DNA from: Cardiobacterium sp. Marseille-Q4385
GTDB lineage: Bacteria; Pseudomonadota; Gammaproteobacteria; Cardiobacteriales; Cardiobacteriaceae
Direction of reading: 5' to 3'
Assembly (NCBI RefSeq): GCF_916618745.1
Contig: NZ_OU745373.1
Span: forward strand, 558,001-622,000
DNA length: 64,000 bases
Shown in pieces: positions 18,374 to 25,890 of the stretch. The notes under the pieces are model-generated. The model saw nothing but the letters and a program-made list of their open reading frames with translations. It had not been told where the DNA came from and searched no databases. A program made the translations under genes and the position numbers. Every line of letters begins with the position of its first letter. Position 1 is the stretch's first letter.

Positions 18374-19366
18374 ATGTCGCAACACTCTTCCATGATGCAG
18401 CGCATCATTAAATTCTGGCTGCCCCTCGCCGTTGTCTTTCTCGGCATCGCCTGGTTCTCACAGTGGCATTATGACCCTGACAAAGAAGCGAAAGCGGGGC
18501 TGGAGCGCCTCAACCACTGGCGGGCACAGGCGGGAATACAGGAATTGCGCCCCAATCCCGCGTTGACCCAAGCGGCGCAGAACCACGCCGCCTATCTCGG
18601 CAAGGACGCGCATGGCCACAAGGAAAACAACCGCCGTAACCCGCACTACACCGGCGCCGACCCGCAGGTGCGCGCCACCGCCGCCGGTTATCCCGCCCCG
18701 GTGGTGGAAAATCTCACCGCCGGCAACTTCGCACGCAGCGGCATCCGCAGCACCGACGGCCTGATGACCGCCCTTTATCACCGCCTCGCCCTGCTCGACC
18801 CCGACCACGATGAAGCGGGTGTCGCCTGGGTCCGCAGCCGCCACGCCGCCTTCGTCATCGTGCAGGGCAGCAGCCGCGAACGCGAGTTTTGCGCGCAGGC
18901 GGGCAGTCAAGCGAGCAAACGCTACGTTCTCACCATGGAATGCAACGGCCAGACGGTGAAAATCCCGCTTGATGCCGCACCGCGCCGCTACATCGGCGCA
19001 GTCAAATACCCCGCCGGCAGCAATATCGAACCCGCCTACGACGGCAAGGAAATCCCCAACCCCATGCCCAGCACAAAAGCCGTCGGCAATCCGGTCAGCA
19101 TCGCCTTTTATGGCACGACTGCCCCCGTGGAAATGCGCACTTTCACCCTGCGTTCCGACAAAGGCGAAATCCGCAACCCGATCATCCTCACCGCCGCGAA
19201 CGACCGCCACCGCCTGATGCAGGCGAACGAATTTGCCCTGTTCGCCCCCGCCCCGCTTGATTACGACACCGAATACACCGCCGAATTTCACTACACCCAG
19301 GGCGGCAAGGAACAAACGGAACGCTGGACTTTCCGCACCCGCAAACGCAGAACCCTGGAGTGGTAA
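18374..19366 (+). CDS. CAP (SCP/PR-1)-domain envelope protein
   Basis: The 330-residue version starting at ATG 18374 begins with a membrane anchor or signal (IIKFWLPLAVVFLGIAWF). The CAP domain follows: LERLNHWRAQAGIQEL, ALTQAAQNHAAYLGKD, AHGHKENNRR and GLMTALYHRLALLDPDHDEAG. It matches the bacterial layout in which a CAP domain is joined to a C-terminal Ig-like region (about 225-325). The CAP cleft histidines are present as AAQNHAAYL and YHRLALL. Bacterial CAP proteins are extracytoplasmic and mostly of unknown substrate. The gene stands alone between two transcription units. An in-frame ATG at 18392 is an alternative start. Confidence 0.8.
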   Translation: MSQHSSMMQRIIKFWLPLAVVFLGIAWFSQWHYDPDKEAKAGLERLNHWRAQAGIQELRPNPALTQAAQNHAAYLGKDAHGHKENNRRNPHYTGADPQVRATAAGYPAPVVENLTAGNFARSGIRSTDGLMTALYHRLALLDPDHDEAGVAWVRSRHAAFVIVQGSSREREFCAQAGSQASKRYVLTMECNGQTVKIPLDAAPRRYIGAVKYPAGSNIEPAYDGKEIPNPMPSTKAVGNPVSIAFYGTTAPVEMRTFTLRSDKGEIRNPIILTAANDRHRLMQANEFALFAPAPLDYDTEYTAEFHYTQGGKEQTERWTFRTRKRRTLEW

Positions 19367-19421
19367 CAGGGCGTCAAGAATAGACTGTCAATTTATAGCA
19401 CAACGATCAATAAAACCTGAC

Positions 19422-19483
19422 CGTAGGGTGGGCCTTGGCCCACCATCTAAATCATATAAATAATGGATAAAAACCACCCTACG
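19422..19483. repeat. Inverted-repeat element CGTAGGGTGG / CCACCCTACG
   Basis: Ten-base arms at 19422-19431 and 19474-19483 enclose a 42-bp AT-rich segment with an inner GGGCC-TT-GGCCC hairpin. The sequence TGTCAATTTAYAG occurs on both sides (about 19386 and 19515), which could be the footprint of an insertion. It fills the 170-bp gap before the next gene. Confidence 0.55.
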
Positions 19484-19536
19484 TTATTATCGTTCTTTAC
19501 TAATCTAACCGTATTGTCAATTTACAGGAGCACATC

Positions 19537-20073
19537 GTGAGCGAATGGGAATTTCTTTATGAAATGCGGGATGCCGGGTATAGCGCCGATGAAATTGCAG
19601 AAGCCGCTGCCAATGGCTATGCCCCGTGGGAATATTTTGATGAGGACGTATTGAATGATGCCGCTATTCCTTTAGGCAATACCAATCCCTATCCCAACTC
19701 CGGAGCCATTTTGCCCAAAAGAGAAATTTTGGCAGATTTACTGCAATCAGCCGAAGCATATTTCGAACTGACCGGGCGATACTTACAAATCTGGGGTGAA
19801 TTGGGGGAACTCTATGCCGAAACAGAATTCGGACTGATACGACATCAAAATCCCCATCAAGCAGGGTCGGATGGTTTTATCGGAAAGAAATTGACAGAGG
19901 TTAAAACCATCTCGCCCGAGAATGACAGCAAACAAGTAAAGGTTAAAATGCAAGGCAATTTCCAGCAATTGCTCATCATTAAAATTGACGGGGATTTTAA
20001 CTTTTCCGGGAAGTTGATTGACCGCGATAAATTGCAGAAATTATCCGGTGCCTATCTTGGCGGGAAAATATAA
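19537..20073 (+). CDS. Hypothetical protein with a PD-(D/E)XK-like GSDG...EVKT motif
   Basis: A 178-residue protein, less GC-rich than its neighbours. The N-terminus is a helical segment (EMRDAGYSADEIAEAAANGY). The C-terminal domain reads WGELGELYAE (E88/E91), AGSDGFIG (D112) and LTEVKTISPEN (E121, K123). This order of Glu, Asp and Glu-x-Lys is the usual active-site spacing of PD-(D/E)XK nuclease folds. The motif is read by eye and the fold is inference. The gene is isolated: a repeat-like element lies upstream and a convergent racemase gene begins 23 bp downstream. A small nuclease or an immunity or restriction accessory protein are possibilities. Confidence 0.6.
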   Translation: MSEWEFLYEMRDAGYSADEIAEAAANGYAPWEYFDEDVLNDAAIPLGNTNPYPNSGAILPKREILADLLQSAEAYFELTGRYLQIWGELGELYAETEFGLIRHQNPHQAGSDGFIGKKLTEVKTISPENDSKQVKVKMQGNFQQLLIIKIDGDFNFSGKLIDRDKLQKLSGAYLGGKI

Positions 20074-20095
20074 ATATCGCTGCCATACTCCGCTA

Positions 20096-20842
20096 TTACG
20101 GCAATATCGCCATCTCGCTCGCCAGCGCAATGCCCGCCGCATCAAGGGTGACATCCATCTCCCGTCCGCTCGGCTGGCGCACGGTACCAGCCCCGCAAAC
20201 CGCAGCAGCGGCAATGGAGCCGCTGCCGCAGGATGATTCGTAAAAGAAGCTGTCCACTTCCCGCACCCACACCACCGGATGAATGGCGACACGCCCATGC
20301 GCGCGTTCGCACCAGACTACACCGACGGCAGGACGCGCCGCCAAATCCAGCTGCGCACACAGCGCACGATGGCGGGCGCGAAACGCCTCCGCTGCGGCGG
20401 GGAACGCCGCTTCCAGCACGACATGGACGATGCCGCCCAAATCCACCAGCGCCGCCGCACTACCGTCATCCAAGCGGACAGCTCGCGCCACCGCCTGCAT
20501 CCCGGGGAAGCGGCAGTGCACCCAAAAATCCGCCGCACGGCGCACCACCTCCGCCTGCACCCGTCCGGCAAAACCGGACATCGAAAACGACACCGCGCCT
20601 CCCTGCGGCGCCAGCAGCAACGCAGCGGCACGGGCGGCATTGCCGCAGAATTCGCCACCTGCCATCTCAAAATGGGCAGCGTTTGCCGTCCGGATTAAAA
20701 ATCCTGCCTGCTCCACGCCTTGCGCGGAGTAGGCGGCGACCAGCGCCTGTCCACGCGCGGCATAAGCGGCTCGCGTTAGCGGGGCGGCAAGTGTGTCAAT
20801 GGCGGTGGCATTGCCACCGGCGGCGGTGATGATGGTGGTCAT
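20096..20842 (-). CDS. DapF-superfamily amino acid racemase, CntK (histidine racemase)-like
   Basis: Start chosen at ATG 20842 behind AGGAG (MTTIITAAGGNATAIDT), 248 residues; the frame extends 67 codons further without family similarity. The two catalytic cysteines of the diaminopimelate-epimerase fold are C66 in AGGEFCGNA and C205 in SSCGSGSIA. The AGGEFCGNA wording and the missing DapF N-terminal GLGNDF signature fit the CntK branch, which makes D-histidine for opine metallophores such as staphylopine. No nicotianamine-synthase-like or opine dehydrogenase gene lies nearby, so the physiological amino acid is unknown. Cofactor-free racemization is expected. Confidence 0.75.
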   Translation of the reverse strand: MTTIITAAGGNATAIDTLAAPLTRAAYAARGQALVAAYSAQGVEQAGFLIRTANAAHFEMAGGEFCGNAARAAALLLAPQGGAVSFSMSGFAGRVQAEVVRRAADFWVHCRFPGMQAVARAVRLDDGSAAALVDLGGIVHVVLEAAFPAAAEAFRARHRALCAQLDLAARPAVGVVWCERAHGRVAIHPVVWVREVDSFFYESSCGSGSIAAAAVCGAGTVRQPSGREMDVTLDAAGIALASEMAILP

Positions 20843-21038
20843 GACGGGCTCCTCTGGTTGAACAAGGCGAGCATAGCCGTTGGACGGATTGCCGTGGATT
20901 TTTTCTGCGCCCGTCATTACGTGTATGACGAAACTGCCTTCTGCATACCGGGGATGATTCCCCCCTTTCTCGCTCCGTGAGCCATTCCAGCCCCACGGGT
21001 TGAGGAGATTTTCGTGCGAGATTTCCGTTTGCGTATGC

Positions 21039-21059
21039 GTCAAGCGGGATAGACACCGG
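21039..21059 (-). repeat. Degenerate solitary copy of the GCCAAGCGG repeat core
   Basis: GTCAAGCGGGATAGACACC (followed by GG) matches 18 of 21 positions of the array core. It lies in the 337-bp gap (20843-21179) upstream of the racemase gene. Nothing else was recognised in that gap. Confidence 0.5.
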
Positions 21060-21179
21060 TTTTACCGAGATGTGACGAAGCACACTGACTGCGCCTGCTT
21101 GCTGGGTCAAGCGCCACCTTACTTTTGCCTGCTCCTGTTCCCGAGCATTTCCTTCACAAGCCCAGATTACCCTGCCTGA

Positions 21180-21881
21180 TCAAAGCCGATACTCGCGCTG
21201 ATAGGCGATGAGCGCCGCCTTGTATGTGCGCCAGTCGGGTTGAGCGGCGTCCATCAGGGCATAAAAGGCGGCGCTGTGGTTGTGCTCTTGCAGGTGGCAG
21301 AGTTCGTGGATGATGACGTGGCGGATTTGTGCCGGCGGGTACTGAATCAGCGCGGTGTTGAAAGTGATGATGCCGTCCCTGCTGCAATTGCCCCAGCTGC
21401 GGCGCATATGGCGGTAGCGCAGCGGCGGCATCGCGGCAACCCACGGGCAATGTGGCAGGGCAGCGGCGACGAGGGCGGGGATGTGCGCCAGGCTTTGCAC
21501 GCGATGGAAGGCGCGGAAGCGGGCGGCAAGGGTGGCATCATCCGCCGGAGTGGTGGTGAGAATATCGCCAGCAAGCCGGATGCGGGCGGTGGCGTCCGCG
21601 CGCAGGGCGAGGCGGTAAGTGGCGCCGAGCAGTTGCTGCGGGCTGCCATCAGCGTAGGGGGCGGGTGGCCGCATTTCTTGCGGATGGGCGTGAGCGGCGA
21701 TCCAGTCAAGATTGCTGCGGATGAAATGTTCGATGTCGGCACGGCGGCTGCGCGGCGGATGCGAGAGGTAGAGGGTGCCGCTGCCATCCACGCTGAGGCG
21801 CAGGCGGCGGTTGTTGCGGCGCGGCGGGCGCAGGTGGATGCGGTAGGTGTGGCCGTGGTAGGGGATGTCGAGGGTGTGCAT
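21180..21881 (-). CDS. YgjP/DUF45-family zinc metallopeptidase-like protein
   Basis: A 233-residue protein with the family zinc site HELCHLQEHNHSAAFY: H192, E193 and H196, with the third ligand H202. A preceding strand-turn region, RRSWGNCSRDGIITFN, is diagnostic for YgjP-like (M48/WSS1-related) proteins. The N-terminus RIHLRPPRRNNRRLRLSVDG is also typical. No signal peptide is present, so it is cytoplasmic. The E. coli member is poorly characterised. The gene starts 6 nt after the metallophosphatase stop and is probably in an operon with it. Confidence 0.88.
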   Translation of the reverse strand: MHTLDIPYHGHTYRIHLRPPRRNNRRLRLSVDGSGTLYLSHPPRSRRADIEHFIRSNLDWIAAHAHPQEMRPPAPYADGSPQQLLGATYRLALRADATARIRLAGDILTTTPADDATLAARFRAFHRVQSLAHIPALVAAALPHCPWVAAMPPLRYRHMRRSWGNCSRDGIITFNTALIQYPPAQIRHVIIHELCHLQEHNHSAAFYALMDAAQPDWRTYKAALIAYQREYRL

Positions 21882-21887
21882 GGAGGT

Positions 21888-22910
21888 TCAAAGGGTGGCG
21901 ACGGTCTCGCCGTCATCAAAGACAAGCGTTTTTTCCGGCCAGCGCAAAGCGGCGAGGCGGTAAGCGGAGCGTTGCGGCGCAATGCCTGCCTTGCGGTCGC
22001 GCCAGCGCGCGCCGACGGCGTAGTCGCAGCAGAAAACGTTGTGCCGGGCGCCGAACCAGTGCTGTGGCGGGCAGGGAAAGAGCGAATGATCGCCACGCCA
22101 GCGGCGCCAGTAGTGGCCGATGACAACGGCAGGCGCATCACGATAATCCTGCCACCACGGCGTGCGTTCGACGAAGCGCCAACGCCCGCCGGCGTAATGC
22201 GGCGCGGTGGCAGGGCTTTCGCTGCCGCAAGTCAGGGCGCGGACAGGATTGCCCCGGCTGTAGTAGCTGTCACGCGCGGCGGTCGCGGGGCGGTAGGCGG
22301 GCGCATGGCCGGGGTCGTGCAGATCGCCGTCGCGCGCCTCCTCCGCCTGCCAGGCGGGATACCACGGCTGTTGCCCCGCTTCTTCGGCAAGCGCTTTTTC
22401 CCAGCGACGGTGGTTAGCGACGAGACCGTCGTCCGGCGCGGCGCGCAGACGGGCGATGGCGGCAGGCAGCCAGGCGGCGTGAACGATGCGCAGGTCGTCC
22501 CGCTCCAGCACGAGCGGTTGTGCGGCGAGAAAGCGGTGCAGCGTCGCTTTGCCGGCGGCAGGGTAATGCTGCCACGGGGCGAAATCAGCGGCATCCTTGT
22601 CGGCACGCTGCGCGAAATACCAGCCGGAACCCGGCTTGGCATCGCCCAGCAGCAGGTTGATTTCATGATTGCCAAGCACCATTTGCGCATACCCGGCGGC
22701 GTGAGCCCGCATGAACCAGTCCAGCACGGCGGGAACATCGTTGCCGCGATCAACGAGGTCGCCGACGAAGACGAGGCGCCGCCCCTGTGGATGACTGCCA
22801 TCCGGGCGGTAACCGAGGTGGCCGAGCAGTTGTTGCAGGGCGGCGTATTCGCCGTGGATGTCGCCGATGATGTCGAGAGCTCCGGCGGGCAGCGTATCAA
22901 TATGGGGCAT
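21888..22910 (-). CDS. Calcineurin-like metallophosphoesterase
   Basis: I place the start at ATG 22910 (MPHIDTLPAGALDIIGDIHG), giving 340 residues. The frame is open to 23135, but that extension lies inside repeat DNA. The dimetal motifs are complete: GDIHGEY, GDLVDRGND, GNHEIN and VIGHYWRR. The arrangement resembles diadenosine tetraphosphatase, PrpE and protein phosphatases of the PPP type. The substrate is unknown. A truncated Correia-like element (22918-23010) lies immediately upstream, so the promoter may come from it or through it. A YgjP-like gene follows closely. Confidence 0.85.
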   Translation of the reverse strand: MPHIDTLPAGALDIIGDIHGEYAALQQLLGHLGYRPDGSHPQGRRLVFVGDLVDRGNDVPAVLDWFMRAHAAGYAQMVLGNHEINLLLGDAKPGSGWYFAQRADKDAADFAPWQHYPAAGKATLHRFLAAQPLVLERDDLRIVHAAWLPAAIARLRAAPDDGLVANHRRWEKALAEEAGQQPWYPAWQAEEARDGDLHDPGHAPAYRPATAARDSYYSRGNPVRALTCGSESPATAPHYAGGRWRFVERTPWWQDYRDAPAVVIGHYWRRWRGDHSLFPCPPQHWFGARHNVFCCDYAVGARWRDRKAGIAPQRSAYRLAALRWPEKTLVFDDGETVATL

Positions 22911-22917
22911 GGGGTGA

Positions 22918-23010
22918 ATAAGGTCGTGTTGCAAATAGGGCTGGGACAAGGCGGCGAGCCAAAGATGGTGCAGATAGTACAACGAGACTGGGGCGAGCCA
23001 ACACCGCATC
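22918..23010 (+). mobile_element. Truncated and degenerate Correia-like element
   Basis: The left end (ATAAGGTCGTGTTGCAAATA, then GGG) and the core GACAAGGCGGCGAGCC, CAGATAGTAC and GGGCGAGCCAACACCG match the intact element at 28340-28446. The right terminal repeat is missing after about 23010. It begins 8 bp upstream of the phosphatase start. Confidence 0.75.
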
Positions 23011-23080
23011 CGACTTCCCCTTGCCCTACCCCATCGGAAACCGGGAGAGCATTTTATGCGGGCTTTCGGTTTGAACACGC

Positions 23081-23506
23081 GCCAAGCGGCGTAAATGCTG
23101 GCTCCGTCAAGCGGCGTAATTACTGGGCCCGCCAAGCGCTGTAAATACTGACCCCGCTAAGCGGCATCAATGCTGGCCCCGCCAAGCGGCATCAATACTG
23201 GCCCCGCCAAGCGGCGTAAATGCTGGCCCCGCCAAGCGGCATCAATGCTGGCCCCGCCAAGCGGCTTCAATGCTGGCCCCGCCAAGCGGCGTCAATGCTG
23301 CCCCCGCCAAGCGGCGTAAATACTGACCCCGCGAAGCGGCGTCAATGCTGGGCCCATCAAGCAGCGTAAATACTGGGCCCCGCCAAGCGGCGTCAATACT
23401 GGGCCCGCCAAGCGGCGTAAATACTGGTCCCGCCAAGCGACGTAAATGCTGACCCCACCAAGCGGCGTAAATACTGGCCCCACCAAGCGGCGTAATTACT
23501 GGGCCC
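23081..23506 (-). repeat. Tandem array of seventeen 25-bp repeats
   Basis: The unit is GCCAAGCGGCRTMAATRCTG plus GSCCC, with 1-4 differences per copy and one copy a base longer. The 21-bp core matches the core of the 35-bp array at 5579-5998, but in the opposite orientation on this strand and with a 4-bp instead of a 14-bp linker. It ends one base before the stop codon of the gene at 23508. There are no unique spacers. Confidence 0.92.
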
Positions 23507-23507
23507 G

Positions 23508-24281
23508 TCAGCCGTTCGTGATGAGGACGTATTGTTTGCGGAATTCGCTGCCTGTGCCCGGCCAGGTTGCGGCGTAGGCTCGCAGGGCGTCTATGCCCGG
23601 CGTGTAGTCTTCGCCGTTGACGCGGCAATCGGCATCGGTGCTGCCGTCATCGTTGCGCGCGGCGAAGAAGCGCAGGGCGTAGTTGTCCTGCGCTTCCAGG
23701 AGCGGTTGGTAGGCGTCCATGCTGTTGGTGAAGAGGCAGCAGGGGCAGAAGGGATGATGGGCGTCATCGTCTTCACTGTCTGCCGGGACGGGCGCCGGGT
23801 TTTCCTGCCAGTATTGCGGTGCGCCGAAGTGGACGCGGCGCGAGCCACCGTCGGAGAAGGTCATGGTCATGCCGGTGTGGTCTTTGTCATCGTGGGTGGC
23901 GACGGCGTGCAGCAGTTGCCAATCGCTGGATAGCCACAGTTCGAAGCCGTAGCGGATGGCCTCTTCCGCGCTTTCGCCAAAGCTGTGCTGGTATTCGAAA
24001 ATGCCCTGCGGGAAGAGGTCGGGGTGGTGGATTTGGATGGTGGTGGTGCTTCGCACGCGTTCGCCGAGGTCCAGCGCGGCGATTTGCACCAGCAGCGCGT
24101 AGCCACTGGCCGCGTGATGGAGCCAGTCGCCGTGGCGCGTGGTGGGGTAGCCTTCGGCATCGAGTACGTCGGCGAGCAGGGCGGGCAGGTCCCAGTTATC
24201 GGCGCTGCCGTCGTCGTAATTGACGCTGAACTGGGCGCTGATGCCGGGGTTGGCGTCAAGTGGGGTGTAGTTGGGGATCAT
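23508..24281 (-). CDS. Hypothetical protein, DUF6348-like
   Basis: A 257-residue soluble protein. It opens MIPNYTPLDANPGISAQFSV, has a central region GDWLHHAASGYALLVQIAAL, and later a cysteine cluster HPFCPCCLFTNS. These resemble the DUF6348 family, whose function is not known. No signal peptide or transmembrane segment is seen. The stop codon abuts the 25-bp repeat array. The first 26 codons were copied into the chimeric gene at 25098-25403, so this locus was the donor of that duplication. Confidence 0.7.
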   Translation of the reverse strand: MIPNYTPLDANPGISAQFSVNYDDGSADNWDLPALLADVLDAEGYPTTRHGDWLHHAASGYALLVQIAALDLGERVRSTTTIQIHHPDLFPQGIFEYQHSFGESAEEAIRYGFELWLSSDWQLLHAVATHDDKDHTGMTMTFSDGGSRRVHFGAPQYWQENPAPVPADSEDDDAHHPFCPCCLFTNSMDAYQPLLEAQDNYALRFFAARNDDGSTDADCRVNGEDYTPGIDALRAYAATWPGTGSEFRKQYVLITNG

Positions 24282-24296
24282 GGGGTTCTCCGTGTT

Positions 24297-24956
24297 TCAA
24301 AGCAGGCCGTTGCTCACCAGCAAGGCTTCTTTGCCGTAATGGCACAGGGCTTGTTGTATTTCTTTGGCTGATTTTCTGCCCACAGGTACTGAGAGGATAA
24401 GGTTTATGGTGATGAAGGCTATAACCGCATAGACTTTACTGACAAACATTATGAATATAATAAAGGCAGGAATGATAAGGATCAGGTTGACATCAATATG
24501 ATCACCATTTATTTCAGCAATGTTAATGTCAATAATTTTGCTGTTTTTCTTGATGATCCGCATGGTGCCAATATCTTTTCCTATTGTCCCTCTATGCGAG
24601 AGATACTTACGGGTAAGCGTTATTTTTAATATTTCATCCCATGCTATTTTTTCTTGCTGCGTAGCGCGGCAATAGATAATGCCATGGTGATTGATTTCTA
24701 TAAATTCTGGCTGTCGAAAGGATGCTATCCAGCTTCGCAATCCAATGTGATAGGCACCGTAAGCAATAGCAAGCATCAGCGTAATGAAGAGAATCCCAAA
24801 CAATAAATTGCCCCATGAGTATTGGTTATGGATGACATAGACCATGTAACGATAACCTCCTGTTACGCCAAATATGATAAAGACGAGCATCATGCTCAGG
24901 TAGCTGAAGAGGTATTTTTGCCGGAATTGCCAGCGATAGTGTCTTTTGGTTTGCAT
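24297..24956 (-). CDS. Hypothetical membrane protein with a PH-like middle region
   Basis: A 219-residue protein, more AT-rich than its surroundings. Two hydrophobic segments near the N-terminus (YLFSYLSMMLVFIIFGVTGG and LLFGILFITLMLAIAYGAY) are followed by a strand-rich stretch, FIEINHHGIIYCRATQQEKI and AWDEILKITLTRKY. That stretch looks like the bacterial PH-like domains placed after paired helices. Another hydrophobic pair lies at about 155-190 (LILIIPAFIIFIMFV, VIAFITINLILSVPV). It ends 15 bp before the DUF6348-like gene starts. Function unknown. Confidence 0.6.
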   Translation of the reverse strand: MQTKRHYRWQFRQKYLFSYLSMMLVFIIFGVTGGYRYMVYVIHNQYSWGNLLFGILFITLMLAIAYGAYHIGLRSWIASFRQPEFIEINHHGIIYCRATQQEKIAWDEILKITLTRKYLSHRGTIGKDIGTMRIIKKNSKIIDINIAEINGDHIDVNLILIIPAFIIFIMFVSKVYAVIAFITINLILSVPVGRKSAKEIQQALCHYGKEALLVSNGLL

Positions 24957-25014
24957 GGGCGTTCTTGTTTTGCATTGGGGTGATTATAGGACGCGTCGGC
25001 TCCCTGTGTTTTTC

Positions 25015-25058
25015 CCGCTTGTTTATCTTTCGGGAATCCAGTATTTGCCCCGCTTGGC
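25015..25058 (+). repeat. One and a half copies of the 35-bp-spaced repeat
   Basis: CCGCTT at 25015 and 25050 are exactly 35 bp apart, and the second sits in a full core, CCAGTATTTGCCCCGCTTGG (25038-25057, then C). The spacing shows a relic of the 35-bp array form. Confidence 0.7.
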
Positions 25059-25097
25059 GGTGTTTGGCGCAACCGGCTTTGTTGTTGGGCTCTGTGC

Positions 25098-25403
25098 TCA
25101 GGCGGTCGCTTTCGCGCAGAGTTCGGCAACGTAGTCCCAGTTCACGATTTGCCACCAGGCGTCGAGGTAGTCGGGGCGTTTATTCTGGTAGTGAAGGTAG
25201 TAGACGTGTTCCCACACATCGCAGCCGAGGATGGGCGTACCCTGGACGGTGGCGGTGCCCATCAGCGGTTTGTCCTGGTCCGGGGTGCTGGTGATGGCGA
25301 GTTTGCCGTCTTTGCAGGCGTCCACGCTGCCGTCGTCGTAGTTGACGCTGAACTGGGCGCTGAGGCCGGGGTTGGCGTCAAGTGGGGTGTAGTTGGGGTG
25401 CAT
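25098..25403 (-). pseudogene. Chimeric ORF: DUF6348-like start fused to superoxide dismutase tail
   Basis: The 101-codon ORF begins MHPNYTPLDANPGLSAQFSV, nearly identical to the start of the gene at 24281. It then switches to the C-terminal part of the superoxide dismutase encoded at 27028-27642 (GKLAITSTP, GCDVWEHVYYLHY, WWQIVNWDYVAEL). The joint falls in the shared sequence CGCTGCCG. A second joint at CTTT removes the 22 dismutase codons between DACK and DGKL. The metal ligands of the C-terminal half (D and H in DVWEH) remain, but the N-terminal histidines are absent, so no dismutase activity is expected. Whether it is translated is unknown. Confidence 0.85.
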
Positions 25404-25421
25404 GGGGTTCCTTGGCTTGGG

Positions 25422-25784
25422 TTAATCCGCGTGGTTGTCCCGCTTGGCGGCAGCTCGGCGGTGTTTTTCATGCGCTTGTTCGACGGCTGCTTTCCAGGTA
25501 ATTCCTGCCCGCGAGAGCGGCACGATGTAGAGATGCAGCAGGGCGTAGCTGATCCAGGCGAACAGGCCAAGGAGGATCACCGCTGCCGGCTCACGCAACC
25601 AACCCGTACCGATGGCGAGCACAATCAGTGCCACAGGCAGCATCGCCGCTACAGCGGGCAGTGGCGAGACTGTGATTTTCAGGCCACAGTATTGGCAGGG
25701 CACGGCACGACCCCAGCCGAGGACAAGTTTGCGCCAAACGGTGATGCCTCGCTGGCCGCAGTGGGGGCAGGTAAAAGCTGTCAT
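25422..25784 (-). CDS. Small membrane protein with N-terminal zinc ribbon
   Basis: A 120-residue protein. The N-terminus has CPHCGQRG and, 17 residues on, CQYCGLK, a typical treble-clef or ribbon zinc site. Two hydrophobic helices follow (LPAVAAMLPVALIVLAIGTG and AVILLGLFAWISYALLHLYI). The tail is basic. It lies between the chimeric ORF and the CPBP gene, in the same direction. The 3' end contains a fragment of the GCCAAGCGG repeat (CCGCTTGGCGGC near 25439), so the last codons may be repeat-derived. Function unknown. Confidence 0.65.
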   Translation of the reverse strand: MTAFTCPHCGQRGITVWRKLVLGWGRAVPCQYCGLKITVSPLPAVAAMLPVALIVLAIGTGWLREPAAVILLGLFAWISYALLHLYIVPLSRAGITWKAAVEQAHEKHRRAAAKRDNHAD

Positions 25785-25890
25785 GGTTTCCTTTTATGGT
25801 TGATGTAGTGGCAGATTATATGGCTGCGCCCGCCAGCTGGGAAAAAGGCGTTAGTGGCGGAGGATGTCCCAGACTTTAATAGCTTGGTTT

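Noticed and set aside
15079..20073. A new multi-gene defence island
   Set aside because: The DUF262 gene, DUF4304-like gene, pRiA4b-like gene, CAP protein and nuclease-like gene have separate terminators, different base composition and no tight spacing, so they do not read as one system.
22911..23135. Extended N-terminus of the metallophosphatase
   Set aside because: The extra 75 codons translate repeat DNA (25-bp array end and Correia-like remnant); the catalytic domain begins just after ATG 22910.
23081..23506. Possible CRISPR array
   Set aside because: The 25-bp units are contiguous and have no unique spacers of 26-40 bp; no cas genes lie nearby. The same applies to the 35-bp array at 5579-5998.
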